Origin: Cololabis saira
Lineage: Eukaryota > Chordata > Actinopteri > Beloniformes > Belonidae
Reading direction: 5' to 3'
Length of the DNA: 64,000 nt
NCBI RefSeq assembly: GCF_033807715.1
Contig: NC_084596.1
Span: 29,090,879 to 29,154,878 of the forward strand
The notes under the pieces are model-generated. The model saw only the letters and a list, made by a program, of their open reading frames with translations. It had not been told where the DNA came from and searched no databases. Made by a program: the position numbers and the translations under genes. Below are positions 1 through 13,300 of this stretch, piece after piece; position 1 is the first letter of the stretch; every line of letters begins with the position of its first letter.

Positions 1-1738
1 CAGAATCTAAGCATTTAATGTACTAAGTAAATAGAAAGCTGAAAAACACTTGCTAATACTGCTGTAGCAGTCCCAGAGGGAGATATGACTATGGGGACAA
101 TTTAAACCTCTCCTGCTGTAAACTTCCATGGAAACTATCTTAAAAAAAGAAGCTTAGAAAGCCAAAAGATATCACAAACATTACTACCCTAGAAAATATT
201 GTCATTGGTTTGCATCAGCCCACGTCTGGAAGGAGAAAAGGGATGATGAGATCTACTCATAGGTGGTAAATCCAGAATAGGTATTGCTTCAGCTGTAGGT
301 TTAAAAAAAAAATAAGATAAATAATGAGGATGAAATGAGATGGTTTAACCCAGTGACCTTTTATTGATAAGAAATTGACTATTTTATTTGTCAACACGAA
401 TATGATCCTCCGACAAAGTTACTTGCATAAAGAAATGTCACAGTTCCTTATGTAATTGCCAAGAAACATGTCATAATTTTGAAAAACAGCCAATGCATTC
501 GAGGTGTAATTAGTCAAGGAGATGTTTTTGCTCTGCACCAAAGTAGCTCAGTCCTATTACATGTTTTTTTTTTTTGGGGGGGGGGGGGGTGTCGTACAAA
601 ATTAACTATAATCCGTTTCACGGGGTGTAACACTAAATCAAAGTAATAACATTGCCGACCTCAGGTTGTTGTAGACGTGTAGTAGCCGTGTTGCACCATT
701 CAACAAGAAAGCAAAATAATATCAATATCAAAGACAAAGATATAAAGGATATTTAAGGCTCTACATGAAAAATTAGTTTAAATGAATTTCAAAATCATAA
801 GATAAAAGAACAAAACAGCAGAAATGTCTAACGGCCGAGATGAAACAGAGCAAGAGAATAATGACAAATGTAGTGAGCATGAAAAAAGATGTTGTAAAAA
901 GATTGTGGTAAATTAAAGGATGTGTTTTAAAGGAGGTCTGGGAAAACCAGTTTTCTCTGGCTTTCACGGAGCTTATGTTAGAATAGCTGGTGCCTTGGTT
1001 TGACCCTGTAGGGGACAGAAAAAAATATATAAAAAAATAAAATAACTTTCCGTAACAACCTTAGAGGTGAGAGTGGCTGATAATGCATCAGAAAGCATGA
1101 AATGCTGTTTGGATTAATTCATTCAGTGCTTTTGGATGCAACTGTTGTATTTTAAATCCAGTTCCTCGGTGCACAGAAAACCAGTCTCCACCAAAGAAAT
1201 GTGGAGCCTTCTTTATCACAGGCCTTTGTGAGAGGACGGCAGCAACACAGTCTAAATCAGCTGCTGCCCTCAAATTCAGTCTTCCTCACTACATTTTGTA
1301 TCAGGGAATGTGCAATCAGCTGCCTGGAGGGGGGATTACCGCTTACATCCTATACCTGCAAATCCTGCCGCTCAAATTCAGCTCAATAATGATTGACTGC
1401 ACTGTTAACATCGTGGTGTTTTTAAAGAAAGTGTTGGGCTTAGACTCCTAGAGTCTTAGAGTTGTGATTGCCTTCATTTGGATTATTTTCTCAACAGTTG
1501 CAAAGGAAATCCGAATCACTAAAAATAATTACAGTACAGCTAGGTAGAAAGTATCCTGAAGGTATTATAATGTCTAGTTGAAATCAATGTCCAAGCACCA
1601 CCATGGATGCTCGTATTATCAGCAGAGAAAGGTGTGATGAAGATTACAGAAATGCAATACACTTGTTTCACAAAAGAAGACTTTTTGTCAATGTGAATAT
1701 TGAATAATTGACTGTCCTTGTCTCCTGTTGGTGTATAG
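1..1738 (+). other. pth1r intron (5' part of gene lies outside window)
   Basis: No coding exon could be recognised here. The stretch is AT-rich with a T-run/G-run around 565-587 and ends in the acceptor used by the first pth1r exon seen. Exons for the hormone-binding domain, TM1 and TM2 must lie upstream of the window. Confidence 0.6.
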
Positions 1739-4700
1739 ATTAGCTGCAAGGTGGTTGTGACCTTGTTCATGTACTTTCTGGCCACCAATTACTACTGGAT
1801 CCTTGTGGAGGGTCTTTACCTCCACAGCCTCATCTTTATGACCTTTTTTTCGGACAGAAAGTATCTGTGGGGATTCACTATGATTGGATGGGGTGAGTTC
1901 TGCTTCATTTATATTTCACTTACATCCATGTGACCGCAAATCGTAACTCTTACATAAGGTACTTAATATTTAACAGTGCTATTAGTATGCTTAGCGTTTG
2001 AGCAAACCTTTGGGATGTAGTATCAAATCCTTTGATGATACTGTTTTATAAAATAAGTAATGGCAGCGGAGACGGACTTGTCTGTGTCGACACTGACTGA
2101 TTATGGGCTTTACGGCTCCTGCATTGTACACACTGTGCGTATGAATTATGCAAGCACAGCGCATACAATGTGGATGCTGTTCTTCCCAGGTTCTGCTCAT
2201 ACAGTATTAAAAACAAATGAACATGTTGAGTGATTTTCTTTTTTAAAAAGCTGTGCTTTAATTGTACATTCGATATTTTTTCACCTGATTTTTCTAGGAG
2301 TTCCAGCAGTGTTTGTGACCATCTGGGCAATTGTGAGAGCCACGCTCGCTGACACAGAGTAAGTGATGTGCATGATTAACAATATCCCTGTTAGAGTTTA
2401 AGATAGAAAGACTAGAGTCAGGACTTCCTTGAAGAAGATGATGCATTTTTTACAGATTTTTTTCAGTATATGATGTTCAGTGTTACTGGACATATCCCAG
2501 ATGATAGTCTGCAATCCCCCCTGATGGGTTCAAAGCCTGTTTTTCAGAGGTTTTGAACCCTCTTGGAAGGCTAACCCAGACATAACATGAACATTCAGCA
2601 ACATTTAAAAGGCTGAACAATATATAAAAAGAAAATGTATCAAAATTAAGTTAATGCAAAATATCAGCATTAACAATAAGAAAGGTATTTACTAAAAATC
2701 AAATTGTGTATTGTGTTATCTATTTACTGTGGGCACAGGCGTGCTTTAACAGGTTGAGTGAGTGGCCATCCCCCAAATAGATATATGGTGGTTAAATCCA
2801 ATTCAGAATGTCCTTGAGCAACATTGAGCCCCCACGTTGGCCTCACGTCTGTTCACTGTGATTGTATATATGGCATATACAGCGGAGATATATCAGATGA
2901 AGCTCTGAGTGTTTGTGAGGATTGGTGATTGAGAAACACATAAGCACTGTCTAGGAACTAGACAAGGTTAAAAAGGCGTTTTATAAGTTCTGACCATCTA
3001 CTCTATTATATATTATATTGATGGCCAAGTAATCAGCCTCATGGGTCTTCTACTTTGCAGATCATCCGGTTGTTTTTCATTATTACATGCTATTTGTGTG
3101 TAATTGTTACATTTTGTACACTGTGGTCTACAGTTACTGCAGTTATAGACTGTACTATCTGAGTACCAGATTCATCTTGGAGGTGGTGGGACCAGGAAAT
3201 TACCCCAGACTCCTCATATGACATCTTTTGATCTGCTGTTTGGAGAGACTAATACTCATTCAAACAGCTAATCCTACAGTTGATGGTGCATTGGCTTACA
3301 GCAGAGCTAAAAATAGCACGCTCTTAGCACCGGAGGGAATTGGCATTCAACCTGTTCACCACAGGAATGAAAGTGTTAGAATTGTGCAAAATGCATTTAG
3401 TTATCAGGTACAGTTTCTTTATTGCCTTTAGTGTTTTTTTTGTTTTGTTTTGTTTCATGAAGAAGATGAGATGTAGTTTATGATATTAATGCTGGAAAAA
3501 AGATGTTCTTTCTACCTTCATATAGGGATAGAAACATATATAGTTTAAATGCAAGTCTGAAAACTGAAAGAAAATAAATAAAAGAGCTTCTTCTCTGGTT
3601 CTGGATGGTCAATCCTGTCATGGAGAAAATTGTCCCACATCAACTTTTAAGTGGCCCCTAAAACTTCCTTGACTTTCACTTTCTTTGCTACGGTTTAACA
3701 GACTCTGGAGCTGAACACTCACAGCTTAGCTGGCGCTGTATTCAGCAACTGTAACGAACGGCTAAATCACATTTTTACTTCTCAGTCAACAGTCAATATT
3801 ACTGCCTGCAGTTTTGTTCTTTTCACACAGAAAATCCAAGCAATCACATAAATGACTACGGTTTGAGTATGTGATTAGAATTGCGTAAAAACAAGGGTAA
3901 ACTTGAACTATTCTAAATTGTTCTTGTCAAAATAGTAAATAATATGTAACAGCAGAGGTCATCTGAACTCCTTGATTAACCAAAGTGCACAAACATTAGT
4001 TTCTTAAATCTTTGAACCCATGGAGGTCATAGAGCATTAAGAGGATTTTATGTCCTATTCAGGGTATTAAATCAAATAAAGAGGAATTAAGGTCAGAAAT
4101 ATAATTTAAGATGTAAGCTGAATGAAATTAGTTTCTGGATGGTTTCATATGATACTCATTTTTTTGGAAATGTTAGATTAATCTCCAAGCAAGAGAAAGA
4201 AAAAGGCAATTCCCTAGATGCATGCATTCAATATCTATCTAAGTCATGTGATTTTGTAAAATAGTATCAGAGATCATTATAGACATCAATGCGCAACAGA
4301 GGGATTGTGGCTTGTCATTGAGTTTAATCCTTTAAAGTTGCAAATTACATTTGATCATCTGTTTTATTTGCAGATGCTGGGACTTAAGTGCAGGCAATTT
4401 GAAATGGATATATCAAGTGCCTATCCTGGTGGCTGTGGGAGTAAGTGCATACTAACAGCTTCCACTTTACTCTTGCTGTGCAGGAAATTATGGTGTTTTT
4501 CTGCCCTTGAGGCGCTGCATGTATTACATAAGAGATTATATTATGTTAGCAATCACACTCACTCATACCGTTGCTTCTGTGTTCTCTCCAGGTAAATTTT
4601 CTGTTATTTCTGAACATCATCAGAGTCCTGGCAACTAAGCTACGAGAAACAAATGCGGGAAGGTGCGACACCAGACAACAGTACAGGTACTGAATGCGGC

Positions 4701-6753
4701 CACGAGGCAAAATACAAGATGAATTCATCTGCCAAAATGATAATGATAATTTTGGCATGAAAATGTCTAAGTTGGTGATCAACTAAAAACTTGTAACAAT
4801 GAATTCAGAAATAAAACTCAGAAAATCAGATACAGTTACATGCAAAAACTCTCTGCCGATACTGTAAGTAGCTTAATGCTTTAGAGACAACCTGATTGCA
4901 AAAGAGAAATACTTCAGAATTTAAGTTGACACCTTTCCTTAATATTTTTTCAACGGTGCCTCTTTTTTGTCACAATATGTATTAGTTTGAATTGGAAAAA
5001 GAAAAGAGAAAAAAAGAGTTCAGAACTCAGTATTATCTCCTTTACGCGAGTGTAACAACCCTTAAATGTTTCAACAAGACTATTTCGATCTTGTTTAGGG
5101 AATCTTCCAGCCATTGTTCTTAAAAAAGGTTTCTCGTTCAGTGAGTTTCGGGTTAACTCTCATGTGGTGATTTTCTGAGGTCTGCCCACAGAATTGTGAT
5201 GAAGGAGGGCAACTACAAATCCTCTGTGATTCATTCTGGATTTTTTCTATTTATTTTTTAGTATCATTATCTTGTAGAATCCCTGCTCTTTTCATCTTCA
5301 CTCTATTTTTTTTTTGTCAAAGATATGTGATGTTTGCCGGTATTCCGTCAAATCTGGCTGCAGCTCAAGCCCAAACAGAATCAATCCAGCCCCAAACTTC
5401 ACAGATGGAGGGGGATTCTGTCTGTGAAATTCTGCAGTCCTTTTCAGTTTACTTTCATTTGTTCACAGGACTTGTTTCCAAAACGCATTAGATGTTTAGG
5501 GGGTAGGATTGTTCGTTTCGTTCACAACAAATTATTTATAAACTATACCCTCTTGAGATGCTGAGACTTTTTGCACACTGCCTGTATGTGTCATTCACAA
5601 TATAAAACAGCAGTGCTGATTAAAATGTTCTCATCATTAGTTCATATTTTGTTCAGTAAACGCGTGACAGAAGCAAAAATGTTAACATGCTGTGCCAAAA
5701 CCGTTCCATGTTGTGTTTCTGTTCTGTTTTAAGTGTTTTGATAAGATTGTGAACTTTTCCGTTACAGAAAACTGCTGAAGTCCACGCTGGTTTTGATGCC
5801 ACTGTTTGGTGTCCACTACATCATTTTCAGTGCCATGCCGTACACAGAAGTGACTGGAATCCCGTGGTTGATCCAGATGCACTACGAGATGCTTTTTAAC
5901 TCCTTTCAGGTAAAGCTCTTCAGGTTGAAATCCTGGAAAAGCAACTTTATCTCTGAAGGCCTTTCATGTCTTTTCATGCTGAACAAATCCGATTGACCTG
6001 ACTCGGGCTATGACATGTCCTCGGGGTTAACGTTATCACAAAATGAAAAACAAAAAAAACATTTCCAGAATGTCAAACAGTTGCTCATTGTTTAGTTGCC
6101 AATTTGTGGCAAGATCCTAATTAAGATGAAGAAAATGGCAAGGGTAACTGATGACTGAAAATATCAGAGGTAATGCCAAATTATTCAGTTAAAATGTCAT
6201 ATTAAGTGCATGCTAAATGATGCGTGGTTGTGGACACTGTGAGTAAAATCACTTTACTGTTTTCCAGGGCTTCTTAGTTGCAATCATATACTGCTTTTGC
6301 AACGGAGAGGTAAGACATCAAAAAGTTTTGCTCTTATACTTTTTTGGCTATGAAGCTCTTTTAAGTCTGAATAATTGCTTTTCCTATAAGGTTCAAGCCG
6401 AGATCAAAAAGTCCTGGAGCAGGAGAACTCTGGCCCTGGACTTCAAAAGAAAAGCCAGAAGCGGCAGTAACACTTACAGCTATGGACCAATGGTATCACA
6501 CACCAGCGTTACAAATGTGACTGCCAGAGGACCGCTGGCCCTGCACCTCACCACGCGGCTGGGGCCGGTGCCGGTGAACGGACACAGGAACCTCCCGGGG
6601 TACGTGAAGAACGGCTCTGTCTCTGAGAACTCTATACCTTCATCGGCACAGGAGCTCCACGTTCCCGAAGAGGAGCCGTCTGCTCAAACGCGGGCCAGCG
6701 AGGACGAGAAACCCTCGCCTGTGGTCGAGGAGGAAAGGGAGACAGTCATGTGA
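1739..6753 (+). CDS. pth1r: Parathyroid hormone receptor, 3' seven exons (partial at 5' end)
   Basis: Class B GPCR for PTH/PTHrP, a plasma-membrane receptor coupled to Gs and Gq. Seven exons can be joined: 1739-1892, 2298-2358, 4374-4440, 4592-4686, 5768-5909, 6268-6309 and 6391-6753. All are bounded by AG/GT and their phases match, giving 307 residues from TM3 to the stop. Seen in order: TM3 with [17 protein letters not shown]4; TM5 followed by [20 protein letters not shown] in intracellular loop 3; TM6 with [11 protein letters not shown]7 split by a 42-nt exon encoding IIYCFCNGE; helix 8 beginning [11 protein letters not shown]; and a long tail with [15 protein letters not shown]. The last four residues, ETVM, match the PDZ-binding end of vertebrate PTH1R, which favours PTH1R over PTH2R. 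Which teleost duplicate (pth1ra or pth1rb) cannot be told. The N-terminal half lies outside the window. Confidence 0.93.
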
Positions 6754-8958
6754 ATTCCATGGAAGCGTATGTAGCGATGAAACGTGAAAAAACAAGTCAT
6801 GAAACACTCAGGATGGTCTGAAGGGGATGACTGCATGCATCAACACTGCCAGTTTCTTCTCCTGTGAATCGAGCCAGAACGTTGGCGACTGCTGAGGCTC
6901 AAAAGAAAAAGGATGCATCACTTTTGTGAGCTAATCCGAGGAATGATGATTACAAATTGTTGTGGCAAATGCTCTCAGCTCTTCCATCAGCCACCTGCCA
7001 CCGAGAATGTGTCCAAGGCTGAAACAGACTGCCGTTTCTTATTTCTCTTCCACTGCCATGACTGTTGTCATTTAGTTTTCTGTCTGATGCTCATGTTTTC
7101 TGCATAAGTTAAAGAGGAGTTTGACATGTTCAGTACTAGCCGAGAACAGCCTTAATCAAGAACTCTAAAGCCAGGTGTGTTTTCTCTGTGTGCACAGCAG
7201 CACACACATGGGAAACTTCATGAGCACCATTTGGATTAAGTGCAGGCCCGGCTTAAAAAAATGACTAATGCTACTATTTTGACACATCTGTTCATGTTTC
7301 GTGGCATCTCAGTTTCGCTCCATTGACTTAGATCCACTGCAGTGTAAAAGGGAAGTTACTCAGGTAGTCGAAGTCCTTTATTGTTGCACACCCATTTTTA
7401 TAAATATTTCTTTTTTATGTGATGTTTCAGCATAATCTGCATTTCTCTCCCAAAGGAAGCTGGTGTGTTATATAAAGCTGTGTTCATTTATGTTATTTTA
7501 TTTGTTTTCAAGCTATTGTACAGTTTCTGCTGTCTTGAACAACCCAGTATTCCTCCATGTAATTATAATGGATTTTAAATGGTTAAAATGAATGTATCGT
7601 ATTCAGATTTTATTAACAAAAAGAAAAAAAAAATCCAAAAAACACAAAACCAAAGTAAGGATGCCAAAGTAGGAATACTTATTTGAAGGTTGTTCAGCAT
7701 TATTTGAAGTAAAGATGGAATACAGGCATCACTGTGCTCCTCCAAGGTTCTCCAAAGCAGCTGCATCACGATCTTATTCTCCAGTGGAATGCTAAATAAA
7801 CGAGGAATCGACAATTTAAGGAGTGGCAATTTTAGTGGATATGAAGAAAAAAATAGATTCATTTGTATAGAAGGTTCAATCGTTTGCTGCTCGTTGATGT
7901 GTATATCTAAGTCACTATGTTTACAAAATCAGAAAAACATGGAACATTCTCATTGTGAACTAAAGTGTTTATGTGTATGGATATGTTATAAAGCTGTCGT
8001 AATCTGTTTTTGCTTATGTGTTTATAGAATGTTGGCAATATATTTGATCATGTATATAGTCCAAACAGAATTGGTTGAATATATTTACAGGTGACAGAGG
8101 GCATTCATGCTATTATTCACTGAACCATTCCAGAGGATATCTTTAACTCTGTAAATTATAATTCACTGCACTTAACCTGCTTAGCTGCCAATGTGGGTGT
8201 CATTTTCTGTTATGCCAAAGAGAAGAAGGCATGCTGTGCCTTCAGGGAAAATGAGATATTGCAAAATATCTTTGTATTATCATTCAAAGTATTGTGTTTA
8301 CCTAATCAAATTTTCTTAAAGTTGGAGTGAAATGGGAAAAACCCTTGAAGCATTCCGTTGCTAATTATCAGTGAATCAGTGCCATTAGTCTTAAATAATA
8401 TTGCTGCAATCCTTTGTTTTTCCAAATCCTCAACTATATAACTCAAATTCAAAATTTAGTGACTACAAATGTTATGATTTTGACCTCTCAAGAAATTTAA
8501 ATACCATGTATAGGTACTATAATAGTTTTACACATTCAGGACTAATCACCATTTGATGGCAAAGTATTTTCTCCTTCTACCTGCCATTCCTTAATTTTTG
8601 TTTCTTTTACTCAATTTTGATCATAATTCCAATTATTCCCACTTCTTCTTGTATCTGTTGCCAAATCCATCAAGGTGTTTGCATAATCCACAGAGGCAGA
8701 TTCCCAGAATAAAATTCAAGTGCAGCCCTGTTTCAGTTAAGGCTGATAAAAGTATTTTATAACAGCATTTGTACTGAGTTATACTTTACGAATTGTCTTC
8801 CTTGTTTACTTATTCAGCGAGTCTTAACATACATCTGGCATTATTCAGCACTTGTTTTTTTTTTATTTTTTTGGCTAACAATGTAATTATAAAGCCAAAA
8901 ACTAACAGTGATCTATCTTATTGGTAATATGAGATCTAGCTTTATCCACAGTGCAATA

Positions 8959-8960
<2 letters not shown>

Positions 8961-9040
<80 letters not shown>
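8961..9040. repeat. (TA)n microsatellite
   Basis: Uninterrupted alternating TA for about 80 bp within the probable pth1r 3' UTR. An ORF reading IYIYIY across it is only a product of the repeat. Confidence 0.97.
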
Positions 9041-9045
<5 letters not shown>

Positions 9046-9825
9046 ATACTATTTCAAACCAAGCAACTTCCATATGTGTATGACAGTTGGTAAACCTCCA
9101 TATTTCCATTTCCATCAGGATCTATTATGATTGCAAGTGGGGGCTTCTTGGACTGAATACTTGTGTAATTATAGGTGGCTGCAAGCCGCAGTGATGGAAA
9201 AAGGAAACGTCTGAGGCTGACTGATGCATTTCACACTAAATGATCCAGTATCTTTCTGCTACACAAAATATTTTTCTCATGTAACTTGACTCTTTTAGTC
9301 TGTATTTATTGCGTTCCTCACGATACTGTGGAACCTGAACTTGGCTGAATTTGTAAACCCTCGAGGAGTGATGTTATTGTTTTATAATAAGATCAGACAG
9401 TATCAGAGCATGAAAATACTTTCAATAAGAAACACTTGAGAATTTTATTTGAGCACTTTAATATCCTATAACATAGTAGGCTATATTGCTCTGATTGTAT
9501 CTTTTAAAATGATTGTGTTTTGGATTTCATTGTACAATAAGGCCAAATTATATCTTCAGCTAATGTTGTATTTCATTGTATCAAATACCTCTCATGGAAG
9601 TATAGAGTGTTTTATGACATTTATTTATCTTGTGCTAAAATGTACTCAGTGAAGTTGACATTAGTCTTCATGCTTTACATAGGCTACAGGATGTGGGCAG
9701 CATCTGCTATAAGACACATCTTTTGTTCATTCTGTTGTGATGCGAGCATGTTGTAGATATCAGTGTAAACTTTGCATAAACTGTTTTCCAATCTCTAATT
9801 TTCATTGGTGAATTGTGAATAAGAC

Positions 9826-9831
9826 AATAAA
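9826..9831 (+). terminator. Polyadenylation signal AATAAA (pth1r, distal)
   Basis: Canonical hexamer near the end of the pth1r 3' UTR, just before the convergent tmie 3' end. Confidence 0.45.
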
Positions 9832-9965
9832 TCTATAATTCTACTGTCTTCTATTCTTGAATGATTTTGACTCCAAAACAAAAATAAGAGGAATGCTTCT
9901 CCTTGTGTTTTTTTTCCTCATTTTAATATAGTAACAATACAATATTAATATAATATTGTGCAAGG

Positions 9966-9971
9966 TTTATT
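9966..9971 (-). terminator. Polyadenylation signal AATAAA (tmie, distal)
   Basis: TTTATT on the + strand, about 95 nt beyond the stop codon of the lysine-rich tmie tail. It would end the long tmie transcript within about 140 bp of the distal pth1r signal. Confidence 0.4.
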
Positions 9972-10065
9972 TTAGAAAAAACATGTCCAGAATGTTTCCA
10001 GTAAAAAAAAAGGAAAAAGAAAAGATCTTCTACAGCACACACAGGAGGGAAAAGTTCACTTTTTT

Positions 10066-10370
10066 TTATTTCTTGGCCCCCCGTTTAGCACCCTCTTTGC
10101 CTCCTTTTTCAGCCTTTTCCCCTTTGTCACCTTTCTTCCCCTTTGCTTCTCCAGCTTCTTTCTTGGCTGCTCCCTTTTCACCTTTTTCACTCTTTTCACC
10201 CTTTTCACCTTTTTCACCCTTCTTCTTTGTTGATGCATCCTTCTCATCTCCTTTCCCTTCTTTGGCACCTTTGCCCTCTTTCTTTCCATCCTTGGTCTTC
10301 TTTTCTCCCTTGTCAGCATCCACTTTGCCGGATACCGTTGCTACTTCCTCATTTGTTGCTGGCTTTGCAG
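10066..10370 (-). CDS. tmie: tmie distal terminal exon (lysine-rich tail)
   Basis: Begins after CTTTTGCAG and completes the same split codon to Ser. It encodes about 100 residues starting [19 protein letters not shown], followed by KGEK-type tandem repeats and ending AKRGAKK. About one residue in three is Lys. This matches the lysine-rich C-terminus known in mammalian TMIE, so it is probably the ancestral last exon, although it sits 8.5 kb from exon 3. Overlapping ORFs in other frames are low-complexity shadows. Confidence 0.82.
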
Positions 10371-13300
10371 CTGCAAAAGTACAAGGAGAAAAAAAAAGGT
10401 CAAAGTTTCCCTGCAGCGTCAGGTATCATCAGCGCCGGGAGGGAAAATGTACTGTATTTCAACAGAGGGTTGCCCAAAGTATACTGTATGTCATGAAGAT
10501 ACTTTTCTTTCAAATTTCTATAACAAGAATGATCTAATATTTCTTCTAATGAGATTTGTTGAAGTGCATGCCATGTAAGGGTAAGGAATATCTTAACAAA
10601 AACAACTTTTCTCACCTTATTATACATGTCCCACATATTCCGTCTCGGTGAAATGGGGCAATATGTTTAAAATTATTTCAAATGGACATTTACATATTTA
10701 GGCTTATGTATATCTTTAGGAAGTGTTCTGGTTGGCAGATTCAGCATGTAGATTAAAGGAAGCTAAACACGTTAATCCTATCTGTGCTTAATATTTCATT
10801 TGCATGTCAGATATGCAGACATGATAATACTTTGAAGGATCATCTGACAGCCTAATTATCCCTGGTCATGGATGTGCAAATGGGCAACTGTGACTATGTC
10901 TCTCACACGTTTTTTATAAGAGCTACGAGTCTGAGGAATCCCCCGTGTTAAACGACTTCTGCAGAAAATGATGCTCTGCACACTACGAATCAGAGGCAGC
11001 AGTGGTAGAGCCAGAGAATGTTTAAAAGGGTAGCTAAGCTGAGACAATTATATGGATATTTCTTTTTCTTTCAATATTTATGCAGGCTTGTCTTATCTGC
11101 CATTGTAGAAAATCAGCATGTTCATGTAATCCTTTTAGCGGTGCTTGACTCCGTTTATTCCGGGGCCTGAAGTTACAACCATCTCAAAAGCTGTAGCATA
11201 ACAAAATCCTGTAACTTAGTTTGGGGTAGTTGAGGTCTGCAAATGTTCCATTGACCCCTTCAGATTAGCAGGGTTCTGTGACATCACAGACCCGCATCAG
11301 ATCCAGCCTCCCCATCAGCCTGAAAGCTGAAAGGACTGGACGAAATGTGTCTCTTTTTTTAGTGTATCTCCGAAGCAGTTTGACCAAAGCATGTCAGATA
11401 TGTTTCATTAGGACTTCAGAAAATTGTGTCCGGTTTAAAAAAAAGGTAATAATATATCTACTTTAACTGTCATTGGACTGTAACTTTGAAACTGTTTCAC
11501 AAATGGTTACTATTCAGATAACCTTTCAGCAATGTTCTCTGGAGATTATGCACAATAAATGTAATTAAAACTGGAGGAGGGGCCTCACAAAACTTTTTTC
11601 CCCCCACTCTCTATTATTATATTTTTCAATCACCTTCACTTCACCAGGTACAATATGAGCAAAAACCTAGATTTGCTAAATATAGTGCCCCCTTCTGGCT
11701 CTTTGGTTTCAAATTTGGTTCTTATTTTCCCTTTTTTTCCCAGATAACATTGTGAATGAGTGAATGGTCTGTAAAGTTTCATGAACACCATTCTTTCACA
11801 TTTTTAAATACTGCATGCCATTACTAACGATACAATTTATTACATGCGAATACAAATTACTAATACCACAAGAAGTCAAAGATTACCTGAATGAGGAGTG
11901 TAAACGTCAGTTTATTGTGGTCCCAGGTTTTGTTGTTTCTGTTGTATTGGATGTTTTTACTAAAATCTGAAACTGCCTTTGACTCTTTTCTACCTGCCTT
12001 TTTTCTTCCACAGCAAAGCGCTTTGATGGAGGTTTATTTTTCTTCTTCTTCCTATAAATATCAGCCCGAGCTGCTGAAAACATTTAAAGCTGCTGCATCA
12101 GGTTCAAGCTTGTTTTGCTGAATGCTGAACGAAGGTGGAATTCCAATTCTATAGCCTTACACAATAATTGCTCTCTCTCTTATAATTTATCCATAAAGTG
12201 ACGTTATTCCAGCAAAAGCTTGTCTTAAGTTGCACATCCTTTCACTTCCATTTTAGTAGAACTTGGAAACTAAGCATGAGTTATCCACTCACCAATTAGA
12301 ATTATGAGATCTTTGTCACCTGTTCCAACATATGAAGAAATGTACTGTATTAGGTGTAACTGAGAAGAGGATAACAATCAGCTACTTGAACTTTTAATCC
12401 TTGTACGTTATAAGCTGCAGGTCTGGAGAGAGGCGATGGCTGCTAAGTGAATGTGTCAGATTGGTGGCACTGTTTCTCAGCTCTGCATTTCTAGTCACAA
12501 TATAGTTTATTCAGCGAATGAGTGGTTTTTGAAGATGGAGAGCAATTGACATGGATAGTAAAGTTTCGTGCTTTCCTTTTTTTTCCCCTTACTGTATTTG
12601 TAAAAGGTGTTGCCTGTAAAAGTGGAAAAGCTCATTATTTTTTCTACTTAGCTATCTTGTTCCAGATACTTCCCACAGCTTTCAGTTAAATAAAAGCGCA
12701 GACACATTATTAATGCACCTCAATGGTACAACCACTTTGAGGTTGAGTTACAGTTTACACTATTTTTTGCTTTAAAACATCAGTTTGTGTATTTCTATCA
12801 GTGCACACATTTAATTAGTTTTTGTTACATTTTGATAACATATCCATGCACACGGGAAACAGGTGTATGGATGTTTTTTGATCCTCTCTTGTAGTATTTA
12901 CAAAGACATGAAAAGGTCTCTGATCAAAAATTCTGGTGCTTTAGATCCTTAAGTGAGTAGGAGATGACGTGATCTTTGAAAGATGAGCCTTAAAACTGAG
13001 CATTTCAACCTAGCATACTACTTCTGAAACAGAAAGAAGAGGGTACCTTGTAAAGATGTTACTTCTCAAAAGCCTTTTTACCAAAGTCTCAGCTTAATGA
13101 GCTTGTTAGTGCTATGGCTTGTTCCCAACCATCATTAGGAAAGGCCAAAAGATATAAATTTCCAAGTTTTATGGATACTGAGACTCGAACATCAATCTTA
13201 ACAATCACCGACCACAGACTCCTCTAAGCAGCTGCCTAGAACGCTGACAATCCAAATAATTGATGCCCACTAAGCATGAGAGGGCTTGAGAGAAGATAAC

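Larger units (their letters stand above)
6754..9850 (+). other. pth1r: pth1r 3' UTR (probable)
   Basis: About 3.1 kb downstream of the stop with no other gene visible. AATAAA occurs near 7794 and at 9826-9831, so short and long 3' ends are both possible. A long TA microsatellite lies inside it. The distal limit is inferred from the last AATAAA. Confidence 0.5.

Noticed and set aside
8908..9093. ORF of alternating Ile-Tyr
   Set aside because: Produced entirely by a TA microsatellite.
9956..10537. 193-residue + strand ORF rich in Pro, Phe and Ser
   Set aside because: Antisense shadow of the lysine-rich tmie exon.
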